Assembly (NCBI GenBank): GCA_036571765.1
Contig: BROE01000003.1
Span: forward strand, 15,268,055 to 15,332,054
Source: Plecoglossus altivelis
Lineage: Eukaryota; Chordata; Actinopteri; Osmeriformes; Plecoglossidae
Reading direction: 5' to 3'
Length of the DNA stretch: 64,000 nucleotides
Shown here in pieces: positions 51,501-63,600 of this stretch (its first letter is position 1; the number at the start of each line of letters is the position of its first letter). The notes below the pieces were generated by a model, which did no database searches, was not told the origin of the DNA, and was given only the letters and a program-made list of their open reading frames with translations. The position numbers and the translations under genes were made by a program.

Positions 51501-52326
51501 ATGAAAGACATGTTTGAGGGTATGTACGTGACCACTGTTTTACATTTCACAGGAAAAGATCCACAACTTGCTTATTCGAATCATTATTTTCATCGTTGTC
51601 ATACCAGTTCTTGTCTGTTGCTTAGTAAGTAGCACTTTTTGTCATGCACGGTATATTTATTCATATATATCGCAAATACCTCTCACAGAAGACAGTGCAC
51701 AAAATGGACGTATCATGATGCAGTTGTATTTGATTTGCCTGCACAGGTTTTGTACTGTAAGATCGGTCGTTGGCAACTCAAGTATATGGAGGGCGGACTA
51801 TTTCCTGTGGAAGGAGATGCACACTGCAGGAAGACACTGAGAGGAGGGTTCTCCTTGGCGCGTAAAATGGTGATGGTAACCATTTTCTGCTGGGCACCAG
51901 GTACTAAGACATACATAAACAAGCACACATACAAACCAACACACACACACACACATACCCAAACATGCTTCAATACGTATAATCTGGTTTTGATTCCATG
52001 TTATTTTTCCATTACAGCTCTGCTTCTCATTGTACTGTCAATGAACAAGAATCTTCAGCAGAGACTGTTCATTCTCTATCTCATACAGGTTTGTTTCAAC
52101 ACACCTTAAGATATGTTTACAATCCCTATACAGATTGATGAATATCTTTTGAATTGGTGGTGAATCTGTGTTCCAGGCTTGGACATTGTCTCTGCAGGGC
52201 TTTTGGAACAGTTTACTCTATGCCTGGGGACGGCGCAACTTCCGTGATGCTGTTTTAGGAGAGAGGATGCCCCTCTTGTCTCCGAATTTGGCCTTCTTTG
52301 ATGAATCACTGAGGCTGGAGGCTTGA
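48545..52326 (+). CDS. tmem116: Seven-transmembrane protein, TMEM116-like
   Basis: Twelve small exons join in frame to 1044 bp, 347 aa: 48545-48571, 48690-48733, 49248-49311, 49864-50010, 50645-50743, 50875-50933, 51058-51168, 51399-51444, 51553-51624, 51747-51900, 52018-52088, 52177-52326. The N-terminus MEVTLNITQ has one N-glycosylation site. Seven hydrophobic segments follow, with a GPCR-like TM2 (HLALADFLAALTLM), TM3 ending VMVYAWESKR in place of DRY, TM5 IRIIIFIVVIPVLVCCL, TM6 VMVTIFCWAPALLLIVLSM and TM7 QAWTLSLQGFWNSLYAWGRR. The TM6-TM7 block matches my recollection of human TMEM116 (CCWGPAVILMI and QGLLNCGVYGW), an orphan of unknown ligand. Orthology rests on that block; a paralogous orphan receptor is possible. 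Poly(A) signals at 53093-53098 and 53201-53206. Confidence 0.85.
50495..50640. repeat. (CT)n / (CCCT)n pyrimidine tract abutting an exon
   Basis: About 145 bp of almost pure pyrimidine runs to gtgttacag at 50636-50644, the acceptor of the 50645-50743 exon of the TMEM116-like gene. Confidence 0.95.
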
Positions 52327-52456
52327 CACTAAACCATGAAAGACTTTGTGGGTTGAACAACTCATTGATCAATGATCAACCCACTATGACCAAGCACTGA
52401 CCTTCACTGACTGTGAAAAATGAAGGATAGAACTTGAGATCAGAGAGCATCAGGTG

Positions 52457-52493
52457 TTGTCTGTTTCACCCCAAACTGGGGTGAAACAGACAA
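52457..52493. repeat. Perfect 17-bp hairpin in the TMEM116-like 3' UTR
   Basis: ttgtctgtttcacccca, a 3-base loop aac, and tggggtgaaacagacaa. All 17 pairs are Watson-Crick. It starts 131 bp after the stop codon. Confidence 0.95.
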
Positions 52494-53092
52494 TATGAAG
52501 GACTATTATATGAAGGACTCCAGCTCACTGTTCCCAAACACGATGAAACAATGTGTACTGTTTATTTGTGGATCCCTTGACTTTCGCGTGTTTTTCATAA
52601 TAATGATCACAATCGAAAATCCATCTCTTAATTCTTTGCTCCGCATGGATTTGTCCAATGTACTGCAGACATGTGAAGGTAAAGGGATTCTTGTAGCACT
52701 TTATATATGGAATATCAAATGGTTCAAATGTTTGTACTTTTCTCCCCCAACTGTGTTATTAAAATATACACGTTATTTGTTGCTAATGACATGTGGATTA
52801 TTAGAAACAGACCGATCAAAATGGTTTGCAAAGCACTGCCTGAATGTCAGAGGTTTTAGGTTTGTAAACTAGTGTTTGTGTATAAAATTCTATTGAACTG
52901 CTGTATTTTCCCATGAACAAAGGTTTGTAGATCTAGAACATTCTTTTACACTGTACAGAGTTATACAAAATACTTGTTACCTGCCGATTGGATGTTATGT
53001 CTATTTGTTGCCCAGTACCGTGGCAAAGTCGGACAAAGAGATCTTCCTATACTTTGTATGCTTATTTTCACACCATTTTACTTTATTAACAC

Positions 53093-53206
53093 AATAAAAG
53101 CCAGTGGCCAGAAGCAGATATGGTTTGATTGTTTTTCAAGTTCCCGGTGTTTCCCACTCTTTTCAAGGTCAAGACAATGAACCATTCACCTCGTGTTTGA
53201 AATAAA
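53093..53206 (+). terminator. tmem116: Two poly(A) signals of the TMEM116-like gene
   Basis: AATAAA at 53093-53098 and again at 53201-53206, about 770-880 bp after the stop. Either could be used. Confidence 0.5.
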
Positions 53207-53219
53207 AGTCTTATTGTTT

Positions 53220-55090
53220 TTGGTGACATTGTCAAACATAAACCCATGGCTGCGATCTGAATTTTGGGTGGCCTGATCAGAAAGTGTCCTGGACATCATT
53301 ACTACATAGTAAACCAGGGAGGAACTCCTGGCCCTTAGGAGCAGGGAAACATCTCAAACCTTCAGGAAAGTGGCCCCCGAGGACCAAGAGTGTCCACCCT
53401 TGTAGTAAACTGTAGAGACTTAAGGAGTAGGATGCCCTAGAATACAAAGATTAGCAACGGTCTTCTGTCAGTATCGATGGGTGTGAGGTTAAGTTCACAC
53501 CTTTTTTTCTTCAACATGTGCAATCCTTCACAAAAGCACACAGGCACATGTTCACTCCCCCGCTCCCCCAACACACACACATGCCTGTGCAGAACATGCG
53601 TCCCGCCACACTCCCCCTCCACTCAGCCCTGTGTAAATGTTGCCTCTGGACACACCTGTCGGTAGAACAGGCAGCGAGTTCACTCTTTATTGTCCACTTC
53701 TGTCTAATGAATAACCGTCGGCAATCATAACCAGTGTGTACTGAAAGGCATGACTGGTGAGAACATAGTTTAGTCACGCTCACCATGATCTTAACGTTGA
53801 ACCGTGCACATGTTGGAATTTTGAAAAATATCATAAAACGTTGAATCTATCGTCAAAGGACGGTTAGTCACTAGGCATGATTGTCGCCATCGTCACAGAG
53901 AAACAGGAGGAGACCCTGTGTGATCCAAAGTCCAAGCATCACCCTACATATGGTTTACAACGCCCTCTCTCTCGTCCAATATTCCATCACATCGAACACT
54001 TTTAAGGTGCGAAAGAGCCATCATTCTTTTTATATTCAACAAGTTACCCAGCATTACTGTGAAATACTTCATTGTACTTGCCATGACCTACTTCCAGAGA
54101 ACATGTTGATATGGAATGATGATGGCGGAATGCCATGCCACCAGTTAGCCAGACCTACATCTGCCCTGATGACTTTATTATATCTGACTCAATTAGGTCA
54201 AAACCACCAGTCAAGATAAGCATAACATTCCCCTGGCGCTGCCCAAAGTTACAGCATGTTTGTTGCCGTACGGTGTGTGTGTTTGTATACGTGTACTGTG
54301 GGTTTTACATTGATGTTTCTCAGCTTTACTAGTGGCATTTAAACATCACATTATTTATCGTTGAAATAACTTACCAAATGCACGTCAAATGCACATGAAA
54401 TGGTTTTTGACTTAACTCCTGTTGAATGATCTAAAACAAATGTTTGGTCCTGGCAAGGCCCTAAAAACAGAACTGCACCACGAGTAAGTGAACCACATCA
54501 CCATGGATTCGGTTATAAAGCATCTTTAAGAGGGTGTTTCTTTCCTGTGCCACAATTTGAGACATTTGACCAAAATATTTTTTTTTAATGATGCCACCAC
54601 AGTGAATTTTTTATCGTAACATTTTTTAACTCCTGCACGTTTCCGTTGAATATGTGTGGTAGCGTGATACCAACTCATGACTAAAAGATGCATCACATTG
54701 AATGTAATCCACCCCTTGTATTCATAAAGTTGGTTTCCATCTCATTTTGCACACACCTCATCCAAAGCCAGAGAAGGATACAGTGAAAAGTGTTTAATCT
54801 TTCAAATAGTTTTGAAAATGACAAAAGTTTGTATAGTAATTCATAATAAACCACACATTGGCTGTATCTCTTACACTTTGTTCATAACTTAATGTATCCA
54901 AATCCAATACAAAAAACTATTTCAGGAAAGAGAAGCTGAAATAGGCAGGTACTTGAAATATAATACTTGAAATATCCAGACACAACTAAAAGCTGGAAGA
55001 GCAGACTCCTGTCTTTTCCCAAATGAGTTAACACTGCACATCGTTCAGACCCGGAGGAACACTCTGACAACATGGTGTTGCTTCATCTAA
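53220..55090. other. Gap between tmem116 and neto2; neto2 3' UTR
   Basis: No supported gene. The right part should hold the neto2 3' UTR, but I could not fix a minus-strand poly(A) signal. 53250-53400 resembles a dispersed repeat related to the fragment near 35010. Confidence 0.5.
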
Positions 55091-58000
55091 CTAGAAGTCC
55101 ATGGACAAAGATCGATGCTGAACCATCTCATATTTCGCCCTTCCACTTCCACTTCTGCGGACGTACAAATCACATCTTCTGTCCTCCTCCTCCTCCATCT
55201 CCTCCTCCTCCATCACTCGATCCTGCCCACGATGGCCCAGGTCCGTCAGCCCCCAAGTCCCCTCCTGATGGCAAGGCTTCATGCTAGGCCAGGACTTTTT
55301 GCGCAGGCTGCTGTTCCTGTTCCCGCCCCCGAGAGGGGGTAAGGAGCTCTGGAAGTCTCCCCTGAAGGGAGTCAGCTCCATGGATTCGGTCACCAGTGGT
55401 GGTGCTCCGCGACTGAGGGAGCCCTGCGAGCCGCAGTGGTGCTCGTGCACGCAGCGAGATGTTGTGGAGGAGCGTCTCAGAGCTGGAAGAGACTGCAGCT
55501 CCTCAGACAGCTCTGCCATGTCCTCAGACAGCTCCTGAGGAGAATCATCACAAGACGACTGAATCACTTTGGAGGATTCAAATGCACCAGACCTGCTGAT
55601 GTTCACTACCACTGCTGTCACAACAGCATAGATACAATGACAACCAATACACTCAAACGCTGCCTTATTTCCTAAATAATGAGGCCTACAAAAGCGTAAC
55701 AATATCGATGGTGACAGAGCAAGAGGAACAGGTGCATTTATCCAACCCACCTTGTCTCTGAGGGAAAAGAGCTCATAGTTAGGAGGGTCAAATACTTCCT
55801 GGTACTCTGGTCGGTTGAACAGGGTGCTCTTCTTCACCAACACCTAACAACAGTAAGTTGTAGCAGTGTCAAATACAGGAACTGACAGAGGTCGAAGGCA
55901 AGATTTGCGATTGTGTTGACATGCAGTACCTTCTTGCGTGGTTGCTTGACCTGCACCATGATGGAAAGGATAAGCAACAGCAGGACCAATCCTGTGGACA
56001 CAGCGATCACTGTCCCGTGGGTCTTACTAATCTGGTGGAACAGACCTTTGGCTTTCTTCTCTAGATGAGTAAAGATAGAGAAAGAGAGGTCGAAAGATAA
56101 GGACGGAACAATGTTACATAATAGAGTCCTGTATAGCTGTGTCTGAAAATGCTGTAACCTGTGAAGAGCAGTACTTAAACTGAGGAGTTGCTTATGCTTT
56201 TACAGCAGTTCACCTTTGCAGTTGCTCTCATCCCATGGAAACACACAGTTCTGTACACCGTTACACACCAGGGAGTTGTTGATGCACATGTTGCTATGGC
56301 AGAAAAAAGTGTCGCTTGAACATGGAGCTGAAGGACGAAAACAGAGACGGCTAGTGTGTCAGAGAAACAAACAAATGCAGAAACTTCAAGAATCTTTCAG
56401 AGGAAAAAGAGTAGACAGAAGGTAAGAGGTTCCAATGAAAAGGAGGCAAACATTTATTCCTCGTCTAGACAGTAATCAAACTACAACGTCTGTAGACTGT
56501 CTGTAATGTAATTGGCAAACGCTACTAGACTAGAGGGTGCAGTGATGCCCCCCCCCCATTGCAACGGACTCCAGAAAAAGACAGAGAAACAGATGTTTCC
56601 AAAAAAAGACAGACTCACGGTCCGAAAACGAGGTGAAGAGCATGCGGAAGCGACTCAGTCTGCTGTTCTCGTCTGCCCACATTCTGACCACACCCACACC
56701 ATTGTCCAGCATGATGTCATTGGCTACGGTACTGCAGAACTTGGCCTGTCAGGAAAAGCTCAACTGCTCATCTCAGTCCCATGGTTCTCTGTCAGAGCTA
56801 AATTTAGAGACACACGGTTCCTGGACCAGCACGCTCATGGTCCTACCTTCAGGTCTTCGATGGCACTGCTCCCATCGTATACAGCCACAAAGTTCTTCTT
56901 ACACTCGTTAGAGTTCTCCATCTGGTATTCTAGGAAGCGCAGGTAAATCTGGCACAGAGAGAGGGAGCACATGCGTGAGTAGAGTACCGAAACATAACCA
57001 GAGGCTGAATCTAGCGCGGAGAGAGACAGAGAGCATGAGATGTATTGGATAAAGGGTGCCTGTTGAAATCCTCTTGTCGCTCATTGATCTTGGTTGAAAT
57101 CACATGTCGAGAGACCTTGTAACGGGGCGGAGCTCGTATGGTCCAGATGCAGTCCACTGCCTGGTCTGGCTTCACCTTGTTCTCCTCCTCCACCTGACTG
57201 GAGCGGATCATCCCATCGGCGCCCCACAGCTCAAACTGGCAGTCTAGGACGGGGGAGGGGCAAGGTTATGGAAGGGAAGGTTTGTTTGTTTTTCATTTGA
57301 AGGATACTGGACGTGTGACAACAGAGCTTGGGTTACCTGGGATGGGATTTAAAATCCCTCCGACATGGAGATGGAACTCTGGGTCTAGGATGAGGAAAAA
57401 TACATTAGCGAGTGCAGAATGGAACATGCCCGTCACCTGCCGGACAAAAACATGGTCCAAGTGTGGTGTATCATTCTCCTGAAAAAGCATGGTTAACAGT
57501 GTATTGTGAAAGTGTGTCTTTGCGATAGGGTACCAATAATGTAGCTGTACTGGACCCGGAAGCCCTGGCCCTCCAACTCGTCATCGCTGAAGAAGCGGAT
57601 CCACATGAAGCGTCCGCTGGACAGCACCCGACCAGGACTGGAGGATCCGCAGAACCGGTTGATGAGCGGCGAGAAGCTGAAGGGGCCGTCCCTCACCTCG
57701 ATGTGGTCAAAACGGCACTCGAAGGACGACTCCATGAAGAAGGTGTCATCAAACTTGAGCTCTATCCTCTGACGTGGGAGGGCTGGGAAGGGGATACAAT
57801 CACAGAGATACCAACATTCCATCGATATGGATTATACTAGTTTTGGAGGAGGATATCCGTTGCAATACTGCATAAATCATCAACAGACTGCAGTCTAGGG
57901 ATAGGTGCGTGTTTGTGCATGTGTGTAAGAGAGAACCTACCTTGTAGGTTGTGTGAGAGAGTACATACCTTCCAGTATGTACATGCACTCCTTGTTGGGA

Positions 58001-59302
58001 GGGTATGTGTTCGGGTATTCGGGAGAGCTGAACATGCCCCCGTCTACTTTCTTGACCCAGGTGCCACATTGGCGAGCATTCTGCGAAGTCTGACTTGCAA
58101 GCTGAGACGACTCTACTGAGAATAATCCAGTCAAACCACAGAACAGTGCATGAGGATGCGATCCCCCATCAGGGACCCTGCTTTGTAGCTGGTAAATACC
58201 GAAACCTGTTGGTCGTGATGTGATACCCACCCTTGGTTTTCTGTGCCAGCGCAAAGCCCTCCTCAATCAGAATGAGAAGCGTCCAAGCTACAACAACAAT
58301 GCAGAGAGATACAGAGATGGTGGAGGGTTACGGGTCGGGGAGGAAGATAGAGCAAGTGAGAGAGGAGAGATGAGAGAGAGGAGAGAGGAGAGAGATGAGA
58401 GAGGAGAGGGGGAAAGAACGGTTGGTTAGTTAACGAGAGCCAAGTCAAACTGAAAGAGAAGCTAGAGGGAGTGAGAGATGAAACAAGGTAGTGAAGAAGA
58501 GAAAGTTAGCGATGCTGAACACTGTTTGACTTTGACTTCTGTTCTTGCTGGGCCAGAGTTATAAAATAGACTCTGTACACCTGTTTCTTCTTTTCTTTTC
58601 TATCTGACCGCCTCTCTTATTCTGCAGCATATACAGAATATATATGTGATTGTGACCTAGTGGAGATGAAAAAAGAGTAATGGATAGCTATCTACTTCCA
58701 TTCAGCAGACCATTGCAAAATACATTACAGTGCAATGGAAAGATGGCATCGGTCAGAGCCAGGATAATTCTGATAAAATCTCATATTAATCTATCAAAAA
58801 TGTTACAGTGACAGATCTCAGGGTTATCTCTAACTATTAGAGGATACACTGTGAAAGCGCACAGTCACGCATACCTTTACATTTTTTCCACAATTGCCAA
58901 CTGAAAAATGTTGATATTTAAGGATGGACTATATCACAAATATTTATATGTAGCATTTTGTTTGGCACATATACACGCGCGCGCGCACACACACACACAC
59001 ACGCACACACACACACATATATATATATATACACACACACCCAAGGGGCGAAAGCGGTGCAGTTTGTGTTTTTATTATGACTCAAGCGGAAAGCGGGAGC
59101 TGTCACTTCAGCACCGCCGGGTGCAGATTAGCCACTACATTACAACTACATTACGCAGTTTAGTTCGACCTATAACCACACATTAATGTAACAAGCATAA
59201 ACTAAGCCTTGGCCCATTTTACAACTGATCCCACGTCCTCAATTTTCCCTTAAAATATCAAGATGACTCAAATCCTCTCATGTCAAACTCACCTCTGTGC
59301 AT
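55091..59302 (-). CDS. neto2: Neuropilin and tolloid-like protein 2
   Basis: NETO2 is a single-pass auxiliary subunit of kainate receptors, slowing desensitisation, and binds KCC2 in neurons. Twelve coding exons total 1650 bp, 549 aa (human 525): 59293-59302, 58231-58287, 57969-58115, 57534-57782, 57337-57384, 57116-57243, 56847-56948, 56619-56745, 56214-56327, 55930-56060, 55751-55843, 55091-55534. A signal-like start MHRAWTLLILIEEGFALAQ is followed by CUB1 (about 41-155; QCGTWVKKVDGG, FECRFDHIEVRDGPF), CUB2 (172-289; DCQFELWGADGMIRSSQ, FVAVYDGSS), an LDLa module (292-328; FFCHSNMCINNSLVCNG) and a helix at about 342-362. The cytoplasmic tail has QPRKK, FDPPNYELFSLRDKELSEDM, RRSSTTSRCVHEHHCGSQ, an acidic Glu-rich stretch longer than in human, and C-terminal SLSMDF. 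GGILNPIP and RCVHEHHC separate it from NETO1. Confidence 0.96.
58977..59040. repeat. (CA)n with (TA)n microsatellite
   Basis: CG/CA repeats pass into CA, then TA, then CA again. It is in neto2 intron 1, between the two small signal-peptide exons. Confidence 0.95.
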
Positions 59303-60060
59303 CTCCTCGTCTGGTAAAAATCTTCTCGTTTTGCTTGATGCTGTTATCAAATCTCCCCTTCTTATGTCCTTATTCTACATTCCCCAATGCTAGACACAAC
59401 ACATTTCAAAGGACTTGATCTCAACTTTTATCCTGTCCATTATCACATTGATCAGAATAAGATGCTGTTTTAAAATGTTCCTTTAAAGTAATTATTTAAA
59501 GACAATTAAGCGCTGTTCAGTGACGCCAGATGGGTTGTGGGTACACTGTTAAGGTCCAAGCAAAGCGTTTAGTTCCGTGTTCTGTCAGAGACTTAGGGGA
59601 TGTTCTCACAGCCTAATGAAAGATGAGTCTGCGGGTGCTGCTGTTTTCAAGATTGGGCACAGTTGGCGCGGGCACTGTCAAAACAGTGCGCATGTCTCAA
59701 TTGATGTCCGTTGTCAAATATTTCCTTGATATGTTTTTAAAACCAGAAACTTTGATCTACTTTCGGTGTGTTTCTTGGTTATGACAGCCCAATTCTGACA
59801 AAATGATTTAATTAACCTTTTTGAAAATACCCTGACTCGGCAACAATCTCGAACTACACACACACACATAAACGCAACCAGCCAAATACACATTTGGCAA
59901 AATTTCAAATGTTGCCCACTGATTCAAACACAGGGACAGAATCAGAAGAACATTTGAGTTGGAAGGACAGAGTAAATGATGCTCAACATATTCTCTGAGA
60001 TGACATGCTTTTAAATACTTGGTTAGATATCACAGCTTGTTGCACTACTCATCTGCATCT

Positions 60061-60075
60061 ACACACACACACACA

Positions 60076-60117
<42 letters not shown>

Positions 60118-60118
60118 C
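60061..60118. repeat. (CA)n microsatellite
   Basis: About 28 CA units with a single TA and GCA interruption. Confidence 0.95.
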
Positions 60119-60584
60119 ATTTGTTACCCAGAGGGTGGTACATCTCTGAAACATGCACACCTAGATACACACTCCTACCTTTGTTTACCGCACACTAAAA
60201 GGCCAGCCACAGCGTTTGTTGCTATGGAAACCTTGCTGGGGTCTTGTCTTTCACATTTAAGGCAATCAAGAAGACAATGACAACTATTTTAAGAGGTGGG
60301 GCAGAGGAAACAGGGACTTTCAAAGGAGAAAGACACATGCAGAAAACAACATCTTGTGCACCAGTTCCTCCAGCAGTGTTCTTCATCTCCTCTGAAACAC
60401 CACATAATGGAAAGAAACACTCAATTAAATACATTCTTCCCTTGAACAGTTGTATTAATACAGTCAAATTAAGTCAATCCTCTGGTGAAAATTAGAATTA
60501 CTTAGACCACATTTTTTGTTTAGGCTGGAAGTTTTAGGGAACATATACAGTATGTACAATTATGAAATGCCAAAATGTGATTAG

Positions 60585-60690
60585 TTAAGCACACACACAT
60601 ATGTATACTGTATATATATATGTGTGTGTGTGTGTGAGTGTATATACATACACTTAACCACACCTTAACCATACATATGTGTGTGCTTAA
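60585..60690. repeat. Imperfect terminal inverted repeat around a TA/TG core
   Basis: ttaagcacacacacatatg at the left is mirrored by catatgtgtgtgcttaa at the right, with one CA unit more on the left. The roughly 60-bp interior is TA/TG repeat. It could be a MITE-like element or simply a folded microsatellite. Confidence 0.55.
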
Positions 60691-63600
60691 ACAAACACAC
60701 ATTTGTAATGTAATGTCATAATATTGTCCATTACATAATAATCAAGGTTGTTCTCTGTGTTAAAGGTTGCTCACACTAGACAGCACATTTTAGGGGCTTT
60801 GTTACAGCTTCTATTGAGGATCAGATGAGAGGCAGGATGATAAAGTACTATTCTTATCTCAGTCCTATATGACAACAGATTAGACAAAGAGACTGCAGAC
60901 ATCTCCTCGTTAGAACAACACAACGATAGGCTAAACCGTAACAATCTATCCATAATGAAATGTTCAATGGGAGGGAAGATTTGTATGCCAGTCCAGTTGG
61001 GATTAGTGGTCTGGGAAGCCTCATCCCTGATGGGTCTATCTCTTTGAATTCTCTCTGGACGTTGGAATTTTCACTTTTTATTATTATATTCACTTTTCAT
61101 TTTCTTTGCAGTTTATCCCTCGCTTGCATGGAAACAACAGCTGGTTTTACCATGTAGATTCTATACATGTGGCACTATCGGGTGGTGAGTGCAATCAAAA
61201 GCACAGAGTGTAGCTCATGACACACGCTTACACACATTTTGTGATGTGCTTGTACAGTTCTGCAGCTCCAGTCCTCATGTTACCTTTCAGAGTGGAATGA
61301 GAGAGCAATTTATGGATGAAATGATGACTTTTTTTATTTTAAAATTTTTTTATCACTCTTTTCCACTGTAAAATTGGTCACATTGCTTTTACATTTTTTC
61401 ACATAAATAAATCCCTTGAAGCAGTTTGAGGACATAAGTTTGATGACACGTTTCGCAAATTGGATTTCCTTTGGTCAGTCAGAACCACTGTCCGCAGTGG
61501 AACGCTTGGTCATTTAGAAAAGTAACAGTGAGAGAAAGCTACTGTGCAAATTCAAGTTCAACAAGAAGTCACCCTCAACAGACTTTTCCTGGCAATGAAA
61601 GATCCATAAACACACAAACGCACACACACAAACACACAATCTATACAGACACACAATCACATCTCAACTCAAGCTAATTTCACCCTGTCTCTGTAATGGA
61701 TAAAGAGCATAGCAGATGTATATAATACCTCTATATCCCAATTCCTTGTTATTTTAAAAGCACTGCACAATATACAGAATACAGAAGGATTCTTTCAGCT
61801 CTACAAAAGTAGAATCCTTTTGGCATGGCTGCTGTTGGTGAACCGTAATATATTTGTATGCTAATTCTGCTACTTGTTTGTCATGCAGACCTCAGAGGAC
61901 CCAGAGGACTCCCGCTGGTTGTCAGAAATACCTTTGATGTTGACTGACTTCCTCTTTCTGCTCAGTGTGTGTATGTACTAGACAGAGTCTGAGAGTAAGA
62001 GAGAGCGAGTGTTAGAGAGTCAGCTAGAGAGAGTATTGCCGTTAACGCTTCCCTCTAAACCTCTACTTTCTACAACACACATTTCAAGGGCCCTCCTCAG
62101 TAACATAACAGGTACTGCAATATCTTCTACAGAGCTATGCTTTGGATCCACGCTAAACGTTAGGTCATGACATGTTTTGTCTGTCAATGATTTGCTGAAT
62201 AAAATAGCTGTTAGAGGCAGGTACCACCTCGCAAGATCTGATCTGGGAAGATCTCGTGTCTAAACAGAGACGTTCGAGCCTCCCAGTCCAGCTGTGGCAA
62301 TAATCCATGAGGATGTAAACCCTCTGCTTGGGGTCGCCCTGAGTCGGGCAGAGCTGTTCCACGCAGGATGCTCTGTCAGTCGCCACCACCGTCATGCCAC
62401 GCACTCTTGAACCCTCCCACTTTACAGGCAGAACGCTCTTTTTAAGGCCAGGAATTCTCCCGCACTCTGACATTATGTCACAGATGTCGAGACGACGTCT
62501 CAGTAGGTTACTGGCGGATAAGAGAACCAGATGCGTCAACACAATGCGTTTGCATTGTAAATGAAGTGTCGTGTAACTTTCTACTGAGTCTTCCCGCCCG
62601 AGCCACAGAGTTAGACAGTTAACTCAGCAGAAAGACAGTGAATTAAAAACCTAAAATGCATAAACCCAGATGTTCTGCAGTCTTGAGCTGCGGCTACAGA
62701 CATGAGACCATCTGTTTGACTGAAAGTACATCTGATTAGTGAGATGGCGCCGTGTTACCATCCAAATCACGACGGAAATCACATCTCTCTTATGGTCCTA
62801 CCCCCCCCCCACCTCTCTGCCTCCAGTAACCTAATGTTCCTGGTTCAAGTCAGGGTTTGTATCTCAGGGAGATGGCGTGTACATGGATTCATGTATTCAT
62901 GGAGATTACTTGGCCATCGACCACAACCTCAATTATTTACACCATATGGCAAAGCATTACAACCATCATCCCTTAACCAGCTGGCCAATGAGGGTGAACT
63001 TTACTCAGAACAGGGTTAAGCCTTGGTGACTCTTGGCAGATTAGTCAGGATACCTTGTGAACCACTGGACACAGAAGTGAAAAGGAGGACGGTATGTGTG
63101 AGAGGGTTACGAAGAAAGGTGATGGCGGGGGGGGGGGGGGGGGGGGAAAGAAAAGGTTTTCCAATTTGGAAGAGGCCTTAGAGAGATGAGATGGTTCTGA
63201 AGTTACCATAATGCTAACACACGCAAATTCCGAATGCTAACACACGTTGACCCTGTATGGGAGGCGTCACAGCTATGTCATACATATAGGATTGGGCAGT
63301 TTGTTTACCATGGTCTCATGTCAAGTCTGAGTAGTTTACACGCATAAATAAGTCAGGTTTCAACCACTGGTTTCAGTGACTAAATGAGATTAAAGAATAC
63401 AATCAATTTCATGGTCTGTTCCTGTTTGCTCAAAGTATTAATTTGACAAGAACCTACAGCACATTATAAACTAAGATGTTTGCAATGGTACATGAATGCT
63501 GCATAACACCATGGTCAACAGAATGGTCATCCTGGTCTGCTTCTCCCAAGTTACAAAAGAGAGAGGTCGAGTGATGATATCGACTGTCTCCCCTAAGCCC

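Noticed and set aside
62165..62542. 125-codon minus-strand open frame
   Set aside because: Longest frame in the neto2 upstream flank, but I recognise no motif, see no splice sites in phase, and the start may be a non-ATG codon; kept only as a note.
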